A stretch of DNA of 64,000 nt, from contig JAQGDQ010000650.1 of NCBI GenBank assembly GCA_030141605.1, positions 1 to 64,000 of the forward strand, read 5' to 3'. This document shows positions 1 to 13,400 of this stretch, piece after piece. A program made the position numbers and the translations under genes. Numbering within the stretch: the stretch's first letter is position 1; each line of letters starts with the position of its first letter. The DNA is from Tubiluchus corallicola (Eukaryota; Priapulida; Priapulimorpha; Priapulimorphida; Tubiluchidae). A model generated the notes under the pieces. That model saw only the letters and a list, made by a program, of their open reading frames with translations. It did not search any database and was not told the origin of the DNA.

Positions 1-1316
1 GCGAAGGGCGGAGTCATCAAACCTGATCATATGGCAAATGAAGTTAATGTAACAAACTTGGACAAATCCATTGTAAAACTTGATGGTAAGTTATGGAGCA
101 TTTAGTCAGAATTTGTGTTAGTTCTTCCAAATGTGTCCCCAGGATTAGTTGCCCTATGTTGCTGTAGCCTCTGTTTGAAAACAATTTATTCTCTCCATAT
201 GCTTTAGAAGCCTATATGACTTTACATTATAAAACTGATTCCAGAATTTAACTATTATTTTGTAGTTGAAAACCAGGTAATCGAAGGACCGATTTCATTT
301 AAGAAACTCTCTGCAGTTGATATCTCAATGTCCAATGGCTCTCTTGTCAATGGTGTTGATCTTGATGTGGAAACTGTGCACTTGAATGCAGGAGTAAGAG
401 TATTTTTACATCAACTTATGCGTTACAGGCAATGTGTAAAATTTTAACATTTTATCAAATTCCCAGGCATTCGTGTACAGTTAGTCCTCGCTTAACGACA
501 TGAATGAGTTCCAGCAAAATGTGTCATTAAGGAAGACATCCCTAACGAAACATTGTTTTCCATAAGAAACAATGTAAAAGCATTCAGTTACATTACAGTA
601 GCAAAAATCAATAGTGCTTGGCTGTGTAAAAATGTTCAGTTGCTTGCAGCGGGAAAACTACTGAGCTTGACTATGTTAAAAGCTTCAGTTATCAGGAGAA
701 AAATCAATAACATTTGGCTCATAAATTAAACACTTTGTATTGTCTATTGCTTACAGTTCTACCATGTTTCTTTAATTAAAATGCTACAGAGTACTGTGTA
801 AACAAAATATTACTGGTAAAGTTTAAATAAATTTAAATTTATAGCCGCCTCTCCTTCAGTCATTTACCCTCCTTTCTTTTCTTTCTTTTTGTTTTTTATA
901 AAAAATAATCCATTGTTGGTTGTTTGATTTTTTATTTTTTCTGCTAACACTTTATTGCACTACATTGCTTTTGCTACGTCCCTCTTCACTTTTGAGCTCA
1001 CCAGTTCTCCCGAATAGTTGGCTTATCATCACCATCAGTTTCAGCAATTAATTGTTCAAAGGTACGGCGTAGATAAGGTACCTTAAAAGCATGCTTTCTT
1101 GTTATGTTTCGAAATGACAGTGAGGACATACTGTAATGCCTATGCATTTTTGGAAAAGTGTGAAAAAAATGTTTTTGCTGCGACTCTCATGCTTTTCCTA
1201 GATGTTTTATGCAATTACTAGGATTGATATAAAATGTGTAAGTCGACTTTAGCAGTGTGTAGAATGTAGAATGAACATTTAGTTGAAGTTTTCCTAGTTA
1301 CTTTACATGACCTTGG

Positions 1317-1409
<93 letters not shown>

Positions 1410-4400
1410 CCTCCCTCCCTCCCCCCCTCCCCCTCCCTCCCCCTCCCTCCCTCCCTCCCTCCCTCCCTCTCTCTCCCCTCTCCCTCTCTCTCCCCTCTCC
1501 CTCTCCATACCTCCCTCCCTCCCTCTTCCCTCTCCCACTCCCCTCTAATGACTAATGAGCTTACCATATGCAGCTCATTTTTTATTATTACAGCCAGTAA
1601 TAATAGATGCAAAAAAGACAGTTAGTGGGACTCTGACAGTGAATAAAGACCTGAATATAGTAGATGAAATAGATGGAGTTGATCCTGTGGATCTGCAGTA
1701 TATAGTGCTCAAAAATGTCCCAACCATAGTCGAAGCTCGGACGGTATTTAATGGTAAACACTAAAAACTTAGTTCTTTGTATAGGTGGACGTCTCAAGAA
1801 AAATAAGACGGCTGCCAAAATTAATTTTCTAATGCTAATTATGGCTAGATTAAACTTTGTGCTTGCTCTTTTATTTATCTTAACATCTTGTGATCATGTT
1901 TTTCTACTGTTGTTAGTTTTCATGTTTTTTGGTATTTTCTAACTTTGTTAAAGGATTGCAGAGAACATTGGTTGGCTGTGGGGCTGTACTTATTGTTTCC
2001 CTTTTCTCTATCTTATTCATTTATTAAATTAAGCCCTTTTTTGGGTAAGTTTTTTTTATTTAAAAAATCTTTTCTTCAACTTTATTTTCAAGTCATTTGT
2101 TTGGTGTTACTGTTTATTGCACTAAAAGCTAAAAAATTATTTGTACTTTTTTATTAAATCTTATTCAGGAAATGTGAATTTCACAAATGTCTATCCTATG
2201 GGCAAAGTTGGTGATATTGATGTGAAGACATATTCGAATAATGCTGTTCGAATTAGTGGTGATGATGGGGTACAATCGCTTACATTATCATACAGCTTTG
2301 GACGCATGATTTTTAATTCGGTAATATTAATTGATGATAAATAACGTGTATTACAAAATGCTTCTTTGTATAGTTATTTCAACAGGTTAAAATTCTTAAT
2401 AACAAAAATTTATGAAATGCAACAGAAATAAAAAAATGTTTTACCATATGTTTTTACTATTTGGCAATGTAAACGCAGGACACAAACTTTCACATTTGTT
2501 TTGCAGAATGTGTCAGTAATAGGTCAAATGGATTCTGTTGATCTTGTCGCACTGGGTACTTCACACTTGAGTTTAACAAAACCACAGCGTGTGACAGCAG
2601 AGTATGAATTTTCACATTTAAAAGCTGAGGTAAGATGCCAAAAAGGTGAAATCACAGTTTTTTAATGTTTGACCTTTATGTTGGCATGTTTCTTATACAA
2701 CAAAATTTTCTTGTGAAAAAATCCTGACTTCAGAAAACTTTTTTATGAAGTAGGAACGGGGTGATTTTGGATGTAATGTGGTGCTGTTGCAAAACAGTTT
2801 TTTTTATATATTTTGATAGACAAAAAAACAGGGAAAATAAAGAGAGAGAACTTTCTTTGTTAAGGTAATAATAATAATAATAATAATAATCTTTATTTCA
2901 AGTCGGCTTTTGGGTCAACAATTAACATTAACTCAAAGAGCTATTATCGCCGACTGTAAATAACAACCTACAACTACACAACAGAGACTAGTATTGCCCC
3001 ACTTTTACCCTAAATACCACGCGTCAGGCAGGGCAACAGCAGGTACCATTTTTAAAGTCTTTGGTATGACCTGGCCACTGGTTCGAACTCACGACCTCCC
3101 AGACAGAAAGCTGGTCAATTAATTAAAAACCATATTCTGTGTCTGTGTTACTTGAACATGATTTGCTGTATGGCAGCAATACCTGTCAGACCAAAATCCA
3201 CAAAATCTTCCAAGCAAATGCCATTGACATGGCAAAAAAAAGGGCTGATGTTAATTGCACAATGCATATCAAAGCTTTTAAGCATGCATGTGTTAAAATC
3301 GTTGTGCACTGGATGTGTTGAACTTAAAATATATAAACTTGTATTAATTACTAAATTGCATTATTTTATATTCCACTCTATTTTTCAAAACTTCTAAAAG
3401 TATTCTAAAAGTAGGAAAAACACCTGCCTTCTGGACTGTTTAATGTATGGTTTTAACTATGCTTACAGGACTTTCTGATATTCAAGTTTAAATGGGCATT
3501 GATCAGTAAACTATTACATAAAAGTGCTAGAAAAATATGGGTCACAAATTTTAGATTTCTAAAGAGAAGAATAACACAAATGTTGCTTTTGGCCAACGAC
3601 TTATTTTGCCGAAATTTTATTTTCATTGCTGTTAAACTGGCATTTTTACATTGCCTTTTTCATCATTGATCAATTTAGTTCAGTTGTTGTATCCACAAAA
3701 AACGTAAAACCTTATTGAACTTCTTTGCTAACCTGAGAAGCCTAAACTATGCAGTATAAAAAATTTCGACATTTTCTCAACCTAAGCTTAATGACAGAAC
3801 TGAGCTCCACCTGAGATTTTTCATTTTATTAAAGTCGATGTACTGTAGTTGCACTCTCATTGAAAGCTCATACACTCGTAGTTTCTTGGGTGAGTTCACA
3901 AAATTGGAATGTATAGAGTTTTGACGAGTAACATTATGTTTAGGGCAACGTGACTGCTGACACTATAACTTTGATTGGTTTGCTGAACAACAACGACATC
4001 AGGGTGGCTGAGAACTATGTGATGCGGCTCGACGTGGATCAAAATGTTATGGGTTATCACGAATATGCAGGAGTTTGCAAGATTAATGGTATTCAGATTG
4101 CTTAAAATTACATGTACATTGCTATTCAATTACATTGAAGAAGACTGTTTACTTGCTTATGAAACTGTTGAGACAAACATTACTTTGATGTTTTTATTAT
4201 CTGTTTAGGAGACTTAACAGTGACTGGTAAAGTTGGTGGCGTCTTCTTGGCTAATGACACAATGCAGTACAATAAGATGAATGTTCTCACGGGAACAAAT
4301 TCATTCTTCAACATTCTCAGCATTGTTGGTGATTTGAACATGCTTTCATCAAACACAATTCACACGGTCGATGTCTCTGAGTGGGCAGAGGAAGCTGCCA

Positions 4401-7400
4401 CTCATTCCCTTCACACAACTATTAGTGGTCCAATGGAGTTTAACAATGTGGTTTTTCTTGAAGATGTTATGTAAGGTTCATTTTTTTTAAAATAAAGTTC
4501 ACTACTATATCTATTTAAACTTAGTAATGCACATACAGTATTAGAATCTTATTAGTACTTTGCTCCCTAGATCATTCATAAGAACATTTCTTACGCTTAC
4601 GACACATTTCTAAAGTGTTCTCTAATAAATGTTTTTAATTTTAAGAGAAGCTTTTGCTTTTCGAAACTACTGTATAAGAATCCCAGAATGAACGTCTGCG
4701 TAATAATTCTGCTTATAATCAGCATCATGAAAAACATGTTCAACTGCTATAGCAAATGTGATCACATTTTGTAGAATTATCAGTAATGCAACAAATTGCA
4801 GTTTTACTTTGCACTGTATAGCAAAATGTTTTCTAATAAATTATTGAATTTTTGTAAACAGAGTTGATGAAACTGCCTGCGAACTTGCATAAATTCTCCC
4901 TCACTGTTAGCGAAGGCATGCCATGTATTCATGTAACTAGTTGAAAAAGCCAGTACTGTTTTTGTACAGTCTGTACAAACACTATTGTTTAGTCTAACCT
5001 GATTTTGTACGGTTGCATGCTGCAGCCTACAGAAACTTAAGGTTAAATCTTGCTTAAGCTTGCATTGATAGAAAGCAATGTTTTTGTGATTATATTAGCA
5101 TCGCATGTACTTAAAAGCTACAACATTTATCCTTCTAGTATTTTCGCTCCACTTTGCAAATGAACCAGATCAGTCTATTTATGCTACCATAAAACTTTAA
5201 TATGCATTTTGTTTGCAGTGCAGAGAAGCTTGTCAATGAAATGAACTTCTCCAATGAGACAGTATTGACAAAGTCTGGACAGCAAACGTTCACTGGCAAT
5301 GTAGTATTTACTGGTCAGGTCACAACCTTAGGCAACTTTAATGCAGTGACTATTGATGAAGTGGATATTGCCCATTTCTTGGATAAAGCTGTAAGTGAAT
5401 GTTGCCTTCATGACAAAACTTATATTATTGCCTTTGATTCGTAATTTTTCCTGCGTTAAGATATCACATTAATGTAACTTATTTAGTGTATTATGCAGAA
5501 TCTTTTAATGTCTTATTTCTTTTTAAGTTTCAAGTAGCATTGAAACTGAAATTGTCAAATTAAATTTTCAACAAAGATATTCCTTTGCACAAATTTGCAC
5601 TACAGTCTTATATTGTGGCACACAGAAAGTACAAAGTATTACGAAAGCTAATCCAGTATTCGTTATATGGGCTATGGTTTAAATAAGCCATAGTTTCTAC
5701 ATATGTTCATTTCATAAAAAAATGTTTCGCTTTAGGTGCTGCAAAACCGAGATGATCAAGTATTCGAAAAAGTTGTTGAATTTTCCACCAAGCCAGTTTT
5801 TCATACAGTTGACCTCAAGGCAACAATAAATGGGGTGCGTATTCAGGACTATTAATCCGTTTATATTTACCATTTATAAGCTACTGCGTGGTATCGCATG
5901 TTACTATTCATATTGCTCTTTCAGGCGAATAAATGCTGTCGGTCACTTGTTCCATTTGTCTGTGATAGCTTGCAGGAAATTTGCTGAATACGTTTTGTTT
6001 TTTCCAGGTTAATGCAAGTGCTTTGGCAGATTTGATAAATACTGATCATAATCTTGATGCTGCCATTCACAGTATGCAGCAGCAGTGTTTTGTACTTGAG
6101 AGCGTTGTGCATTCTCTTCAAGGTATAGATGCTCATACTTTTGTCTCAAGTTTGGTTTATGATGCCAGCTGTTCAAAATTTGGACATGAACCTTTTGACC
6201 TTGTTTCACCAGGAAACACTGCTGGGGAAGTAGTGCTGTTTGCATACCATTAGTCCCTATGAGAATTTGCGAACCAAATTTTGCCTGGTGAACCAAATGA
6301 TCTTTTGTCAAACATCAAAATCCTTAAGGTGTCAAATGTGAGATTCAGTGGACCTATAGCATCAACGCTACTCTAGTTTTATTAGTTTTTATTTTTTAAC
6401 AAAAAAAATTTTTAGTTGTTTATTATTTCTAACACATTAATGTACATGACTTGTTTTTGCTACTGTTTATTAGTGGTATTGATCAAAGTTGACAGCTTGT
6501 TGGTTCCTTCTGCAATAAAAGGGTTCGGTCCAGCATGATTTGGTTTTCTCAATGGCTTTAGGCTTTTAACTGAAACAAAGGGCACACACCTGAATTTTGC
6601 AAAAGCGTGTACACCTCTAAGACCTCTACACCTCACTTACATTTTGTAATTGTTTGTGGATCATGGAAATGATCAATAACGTGCAAAAAAATTTTTTTTG
6701 GAAAAACTGCATGCTGGACCAAATGCATATGCTTATCTGACACTCAAATCTGATGATTTCCTGCTGAGAAATTACAGAAGCCAGTATAGGAAGACCTAAG
6801 TCTTATTAAAGTGACATCAGTTAACTCTTTGCGTAAACTCTATGTTCTTTGCAGATATGTGAGATGTTCATGCAATATTTATTAATAGTGGGTAAATTTA
6901 ATAATGTTTTTTTTCTGTGATACGTTTAGATTGATCTTTTGTCGTTTTTACATAAGTACTAAATGAGTTTTTGTGACCAGACCTTACCAATTATCATACC
7001 AGATTTATTATTTTTACTTGTGTAAATCTGTGTTCTAAAATAAGAAAAACTTCGGTGTATTCAATTGCTCGTTAGTTCATTCTTGTGTGATACTGGCATT
7101 TTTTTGTCATTGACAGAATCGACTGTTGTCTTGTGGCATTTTAAGTCCTATGCAGAATGGGAAGCAATCGGAGCAACCAGTTGGGAATCTTTCGCAATTG
7201 ACAACAATACTTACCTATTTCTTACAACAGCTAATCCAGATTGCACTATTTCATCAGTTAAACATTATAACTTTGAGCTCCAATCTTTTGAAACATCATC
7301 GGTATGTCACTAAACAATGAGCTCATTAACAATAGTTACAAAATGTAATTATCAAACTTAGAAGTCCACTTTTTTTTGTTATGTTGCAATAAAGTTACCT

Positions 7401-10400
7401 GTTGTCGAGTTACTTACTTAATGCGCAACTTACTAATGTTACATACTGTTTTATTGCATTGGTAATTTCTTAAATATCATGTCACTTTCTTGTGTTGTAT
7501 TGGTGGTATTACAAAAATTATATGAACACAATTTTAGCAACTTTTTTTCATATAATATTAACCTTGTAAACCTTATTACGTTTTCAGACTGTAAGTGTCA
7601 GTGCTGGAAAGCAGTCGAAGTACTTCGAATTTCAGGATAGACACTTTCTCGCAGTAGCTGTGGCTAAAGCAGTTAATGCAGGTGATAGTTGTGATCAGGC
7701 CAGCACAGCAGTTGCACCTACTCCAGGTACATATATGTGATGAAACTATAAATAGTGGTAACAGAGGTGTTTGGCGTGTTACTTAGTTATAAAGTTCAAT
7801 TTTAGTTTATTGAAATAATTATTCTGCTACTTTGTCTGCATTAAATTAGCCGAGTAGCAGGTTATTAACGTATCTTCGGTAACTGATTTTCATTACACAA
7901 ACGACTACGCGATTGATCAAGTAGGAAAAAATAGTATAAATAATTTCTCGTTTAATGTTGTGGATTGCTTTTACTTGACATAATAACACGAGTTGCAAAA
8001 AGTTTGCTCAAGCACCTGGTGGGATATTTGCTTATATTGCACGGTAACCAGATGATGCTATTTTTCGTTCAAAATGAACGGCCCAAACGTGAAGTGATCA
8101 TGACTTTGTATTAATTTTACTAATTTTACGAGGTATTTAACGCAGTTTTATTGCTGCAAATTTCTAACACTTTCATTTCTTTTCCTTTAACTTTGTCAGC
8201 TTTAGTGTAACTTTAACTTATTGATGTGGCTGCAGTAGAAACAGTTATGGTATTTCGTTTATGTTGTCATAAATCATGCTTCTAAACAAACAGATATTAT
8301 GGTAATGGTTAGAGGGCTGTCACCTTTTATTAAATTAAAGCCGTTCATGCAAGTAATTCACCGATGTGTGCTCTAGGACCAGTGGCGGCTCGGTGCTAAA
8401 ATTATTGAGGTTGCTTCTTCCGAAAATTTTTATCCATTGTATTAATACTGTGTAAAACGAATTAAACATATGTAATTTTATTGCTGTAATTTGTAATTGT
8501 AATTTTAAACAAACAAACATACCAAAATTTATACCCGCTGCATTTCTCATTCTTAAATTAGGTTGATGTGCATAACAGTGAATGAAATGTGCATTACTAT
8601 AATGTGCATTCCTGTTTTTGTCTTTCATAACATTTGCACCATCAAATGTCTGAGCTATCAGTTTTTGTCCATTTCTTTGAAGGAATATGTCTAATTGTTC
8701 TAGAACACGTTTTGATATGCCATCTGCAGCTTGATTTTCTGGAATAAATAATCCCAAAAAATGCTCTGATGTTTCTTCATTCAACACATACTGCAGAACT
8801 GCTTGACAGTGCTGTTTCTACCTAGAGTGCAGCGTCTTATCTCAGACATGTGCACATGGCTGCATGAGCACACAGCCAAACAACATTGCTGGAGATGCAA
8901 GCGCACAGTTCCATCATGTGCTCTTGTTCCGTACAAGTATAAAGATAGAATTAAAGAAATAAGACTTATTATATTAAATATTATCGATAATATTGAGTGA
9001 AAATAGGGGGTGCTGCAGTTCCACAGTGCCTATACGCGAGACTCCACTGTCTAGGACACATAAAATTTTAAATGCATAACAGAAGAATTAGGAAGAGTGT
9101 GTGACTATTAATTATATACTGTGACAACCTTCCAGCATCAAGGAGCAGCTACATATCCTGTATAAACTGTCAGCTAAACACCAGGTGCTTATCATTAAAT
9201 TTGTTACATGCAGTATCACAAAAACTGAGAAACTATCTGTAGTTTAACCCTTCAGTTTCAGGGTTAAGTAAACAAATGCTCATGCATCTCACCAATGTAT
9301 TAGCTTCAAGTAGACAAAAATGTTGTTTAGAGCGACTGAACTAAACACTCAGATTTACACATGTAAACGTAATAGGACTGATTTCACAAAAAAAGAAAAA
9401 TGATACATAGTAGTTCTACAGAAATCTACTTTTGTAAAGCAAAGTCATTTGCTAAATTTCCGTTGGTATAAAAGCATTAAAAAGTGTCAGATGTAGGTGA
9501 AGAAGTGTCTAAAACTACATAATTCACCATTCTTCTTCAAAAGACAATTAAAATGATATATCTAAATACAATAGTATAACAATTTTAGTACATAACTACT
9601 TTTCGAGTTTATTTTTTACATAGCATTTTCGTATAGACGAAGAAAAATATCGCAATATATAGCAGTACGATTTTCTAGTCAGTACCCAACCCTTGCACAT
9701 TAATTTGTGTTAACTTTTTTGTCTAGGTAATTATCAGTCCTTTGTCTAGCTTTTCTTTATTTAGATAATAGCTAAGTACTTTATTTAGGTATTAGGTAGC
9801 AATAATCACGTAATTTGTTTAGGTAATGGCGTGAGTCATGTTCAAATTTACATTCGTGATGAAAATGGAGTTGAATTTAATTTGTGGCAGAATATCAATG
9901 CAAATTTCCCATATGATGTACAACCCTTTACTTTAAGCAATGGAGAATTGGTAAGTTCTGTAGTGCTCATAACCAAACTAAATGATGCTTTATGCCTATA
10001 TTAATTTTTGTCTTATTCCATATTAATAAGTCACGCTGACAAATTTAGGTATTTTCTGTAAATTTGAGTGTCAGAGACTGAGTAAAAAAGTATTTCGAGC
10101 TTGCGATTTTGTTACTAGACTACTAGCACTTTCTCTGACTAAAAAGAAAAAGACAAAAAAAAGAAAGAACAATTGTCTGTTTATTGTTTTTTTCTGAAAT
10201 TGGGTGTAAAACCTCTATAACATCTTGGCTCTTATACCTCTGACTAATAACACGTGTTGTTTATCTTCATTACTGTTGTATAGTGTCTCGCCATTGCAAA
10301 TAACTATGATGGCAGCAGTCATAATGTCAATTCATCTGTCTGGTGTATGGCAAATCTTCAAGATGGATTCACACGATCAATTTTCTTCAGCACTCAGTCA

Positions 10401-13400
10401 GCCTACGCGGTAAGTGCAAAGTTGCGTAAATTTCAATATTTTGCACATAAGCTAGATCTCTTATAGTCATATTCTAACAATGTTAGCATTTGTCTATACA
10501 GTCATGATGCTGGCAATCTTGATGATACTAGTAATGCTCAAAAAACTTTTTTATTCAGGTTGATGTAGTTACAATCAGTGATAACATCTGGATTGCATTT
10601 GCAAACAGTTATGACGAACAATTTGGCAGCGACACAACTTTGTCTATAATACATCAATTAAGTGTTAGTGACATCGAAAATGTGACCATGGTAAGCTGAA
10701 CATAGTGCTAGGATAAGTCTCTTCCGAGTCTGAACTATTGCTTGATTTGCTGGTTTTTCTGCTTGCGTTTAGTTGTTGCATTCAGCAATCAATATCTGTA
10801 TGTTATGATATCAAATTAATAAATTAAAAACTTCAAATAAAATTTTTATTTGAGCCTATAATGCTTATAATTATATGCATTTAATTTGACATTTATGTGT
10901 GTAGCTGTATGTATTTATAATGTATTATTTTTTGTAAAATCTGTCTGTCTTTATATATTATAAAGTCGTCTTTTTTGTTCTCATAGACGCAAACTTTCAC
11001 AACCCGGAAGGCGTCGGATGTTATGTTCATGAATATTGAAACAACCATGGGCAATGATCTGCACTATCTTATATTTTCTAGCTCTGGAAGTAATGGAGGT
11101 GTTGACGTATTAATGTAAGCGCTTATATACTCATTAACCGTTGCATACTTGACTAGTAAGTTGTAGTTATTTTATGGTAATCACTTTGAATAGCGATTTT
11201 ATGTTGACTTTACCACCAGTTCTGTTCTAGTATTCAGAATTTTTTATTAATTGGTTTCTAAACTCATAATTTGTGTGCTATGTAAGTATAGTGTCACTTA
11301 GGAAAATCATTTGTTGTAGTAGTAGTACAGAAAAAATATGACACCAGTGTAAATTTTTGTGAACTTTCAAACTGGAAATATTAAAATAATTACGTTTTGA
11401 TTTATGTAGCTTTAAGTTAGTTTACAGTATGAAGCTGGTAATACTTGGGCTTTTACAATATAATTTCGGTCTGAGAAAAAGAAATTTAGCAAACACACTA
11501 GAGCTCTTTTTATGTTCTCCTAACAAAGAATATATCTGAACACATAGACATCGCATAATCATTTTGTCAGTAATAGTATTTTGTCAGTTGATATTGAAAT
11601 TAAAAATAAACCTACAAGTTTTTTTAAAATTTTAATCCACGTCTATTCTAAAGATGGAAATATGTAAAGAGCGGAATTAATTGAGCCCGGATTTTAAACC
11701 CTGGCTAAACCTCAATGCAAAGTTACTCTGTCACTTGTGATCAAAACAGGTTCTTTTTCAATCATAATAGGTCATTAATTGTAGCTTTTCCAAGTGTTAA
11801 TACAGCCAAATTTTTCAACTAATTTTGAACCTAAAATAGTTAGTGGGTAATTAATTTAATTACACATATATGTAATCTTAATTGTAAGATTATTAGTTAG
11901 TGATGAAAGATATTTGGATTAAATTTAATAAATTGTGTATGTGTTCCACAGTGTTTCAAAATGAACTATTTTTCAGCTTAGCGTTTGTTTTGATATTCAA
12001 TTGTGGGTAATTATCTGACTTATTCAGGCTGGGTGATGATCTAAAATGGAAGCTAGTGAGTGCCTTGCCAGTACTCAGTCCCATATCACTAGCTGTCGCC
12101 AAAGTGTCTACTCATGGTTACTACCTTTTCGTGGCAGACAGTGAACAATCCCAGAAGTTGCACATGTTTAGATATGTGGGAGTAGCTGATTTCCAGTTAG
12201 TGTCTAGCTTCATGATACCAAAAGGTATGCCAACTCAATTCTTACTTCGTTCTTTTTGGCTGAAAAACTTTAGAATGATCTTATTATAGTTTAAGATATT
12301 TGGTTTTCTGGTATCAAGGTTGTATTCATTAGTTTCGAGTACTAACAAATCACATCATATTTAATACAATGAAATTGAGTTATGTAGCTATGAAGGCGAA
12401 TTATGCTTTCTTTATAGGTTATACTCGCCTGTGTGTCAACGTTTATTTGTGCAGCTTTTGCACTCATTTCCTTATGGATTTAGTTTTTTGTTGAAGTTTA
12501 TTAGATAACAAACGTAGCGATCATTCTTGTCTAGCCAGCTTGTTGAGTTTACTGTTGAACTGTTGCATTATTGTAACAATTGTGACTATGTGACTACTGC
12601 CCAAGTCTTTACACGACTTGGGCAGTAGATAACTACCCAAAATGTGTAAAGAAAGTTTCGTCACTGCAACAGCCATTGAAAAGCTCAAACATTTGTAACA
12701 TATGGCTGGTTGCTGGACTTTCATTGATCTTGTGCATGCACGGAATCAAAAAGTCTCGACCCTGCAATTTCCTTGTTCTACAATCCTGCACATCTATTTG
12801 ATTTCAATCTGTATATTTCAGACTTACATGCAGACACTTTCAGAATCGTAGATTTACATACCTTCAACATACCAAACATCGGCACTTTCCTGTCTATTGC
12901 TGTTCAAGATCCCTATGGTGGAGAGTCGACTTCCCTTATCTTAAAGGCTGTAATAGAAGGTATGTTTTCTATGAGTGATTTTTAAGAAAATACTTGGAGG
13001 AACATTTTCATTTTTGCAGTGTTATTTACTTGGTACGTCCATTAGAGTCATTCATAACCTTTTGGATTTGCTTGCGTGATCTAAAATAATTAAATGTGTA
13101 ATTTTATAATACTCATTGTATTTCTCAAAAGACACTTCGCACTTGTTGCATAGTGTAGAATGTAGACGAACTCTATTCCACTGAAACCAAGTAAAATCTT
13201 TTGCAGGACGTGGGCATGCCTTGTTTTAAAACAAATAATTTGAAAAAGAGTAATACTTGTGACTGGCTACTGCAGAACACTAAAGAAATGGTAATTGATA
13301 GGTAGTGTGAATACAATTAAACCAGTGTGCATACAGCCGAAACCTCTTTATACCACTCATTTGGGATTACTGCAAAAAAGTGAGCTTGCATTATAATGAG

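Larger units (their letters stand above)
8220..9620. repeat. Dispersed repeat, copy A, interrupted by a hAT insertion
   Basis: Blocks at about 8240-8371 and 9050-9620 match 44340-45240 in the same order and orientation: 'aaacaaacagat.ttatggtaat', 'ctaggacacataaaatt.taaatgcataa', 'gggttaagta'. It lies in intron 12 of the EAR-repeat gene. The two halves are separated by the hAT element 8380-9049. Outer limits are approximate. Confidence 0.65.

Noticed and set aside
1218-1612. Long Arg/Glu-, Gly- and Ser/Leu-rich open frames on both strands
   Set aside because: They are translations of the CT/CCCT microsatellite and end at its borders.
6123-6250. Extension of exon 10 of the EAR-repeat gene through this open stretch
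   Set aside because: A GT donor at 6123 joins in phase to the EAR exon at 7117, while the open stretch has no repeat or EAR signature.
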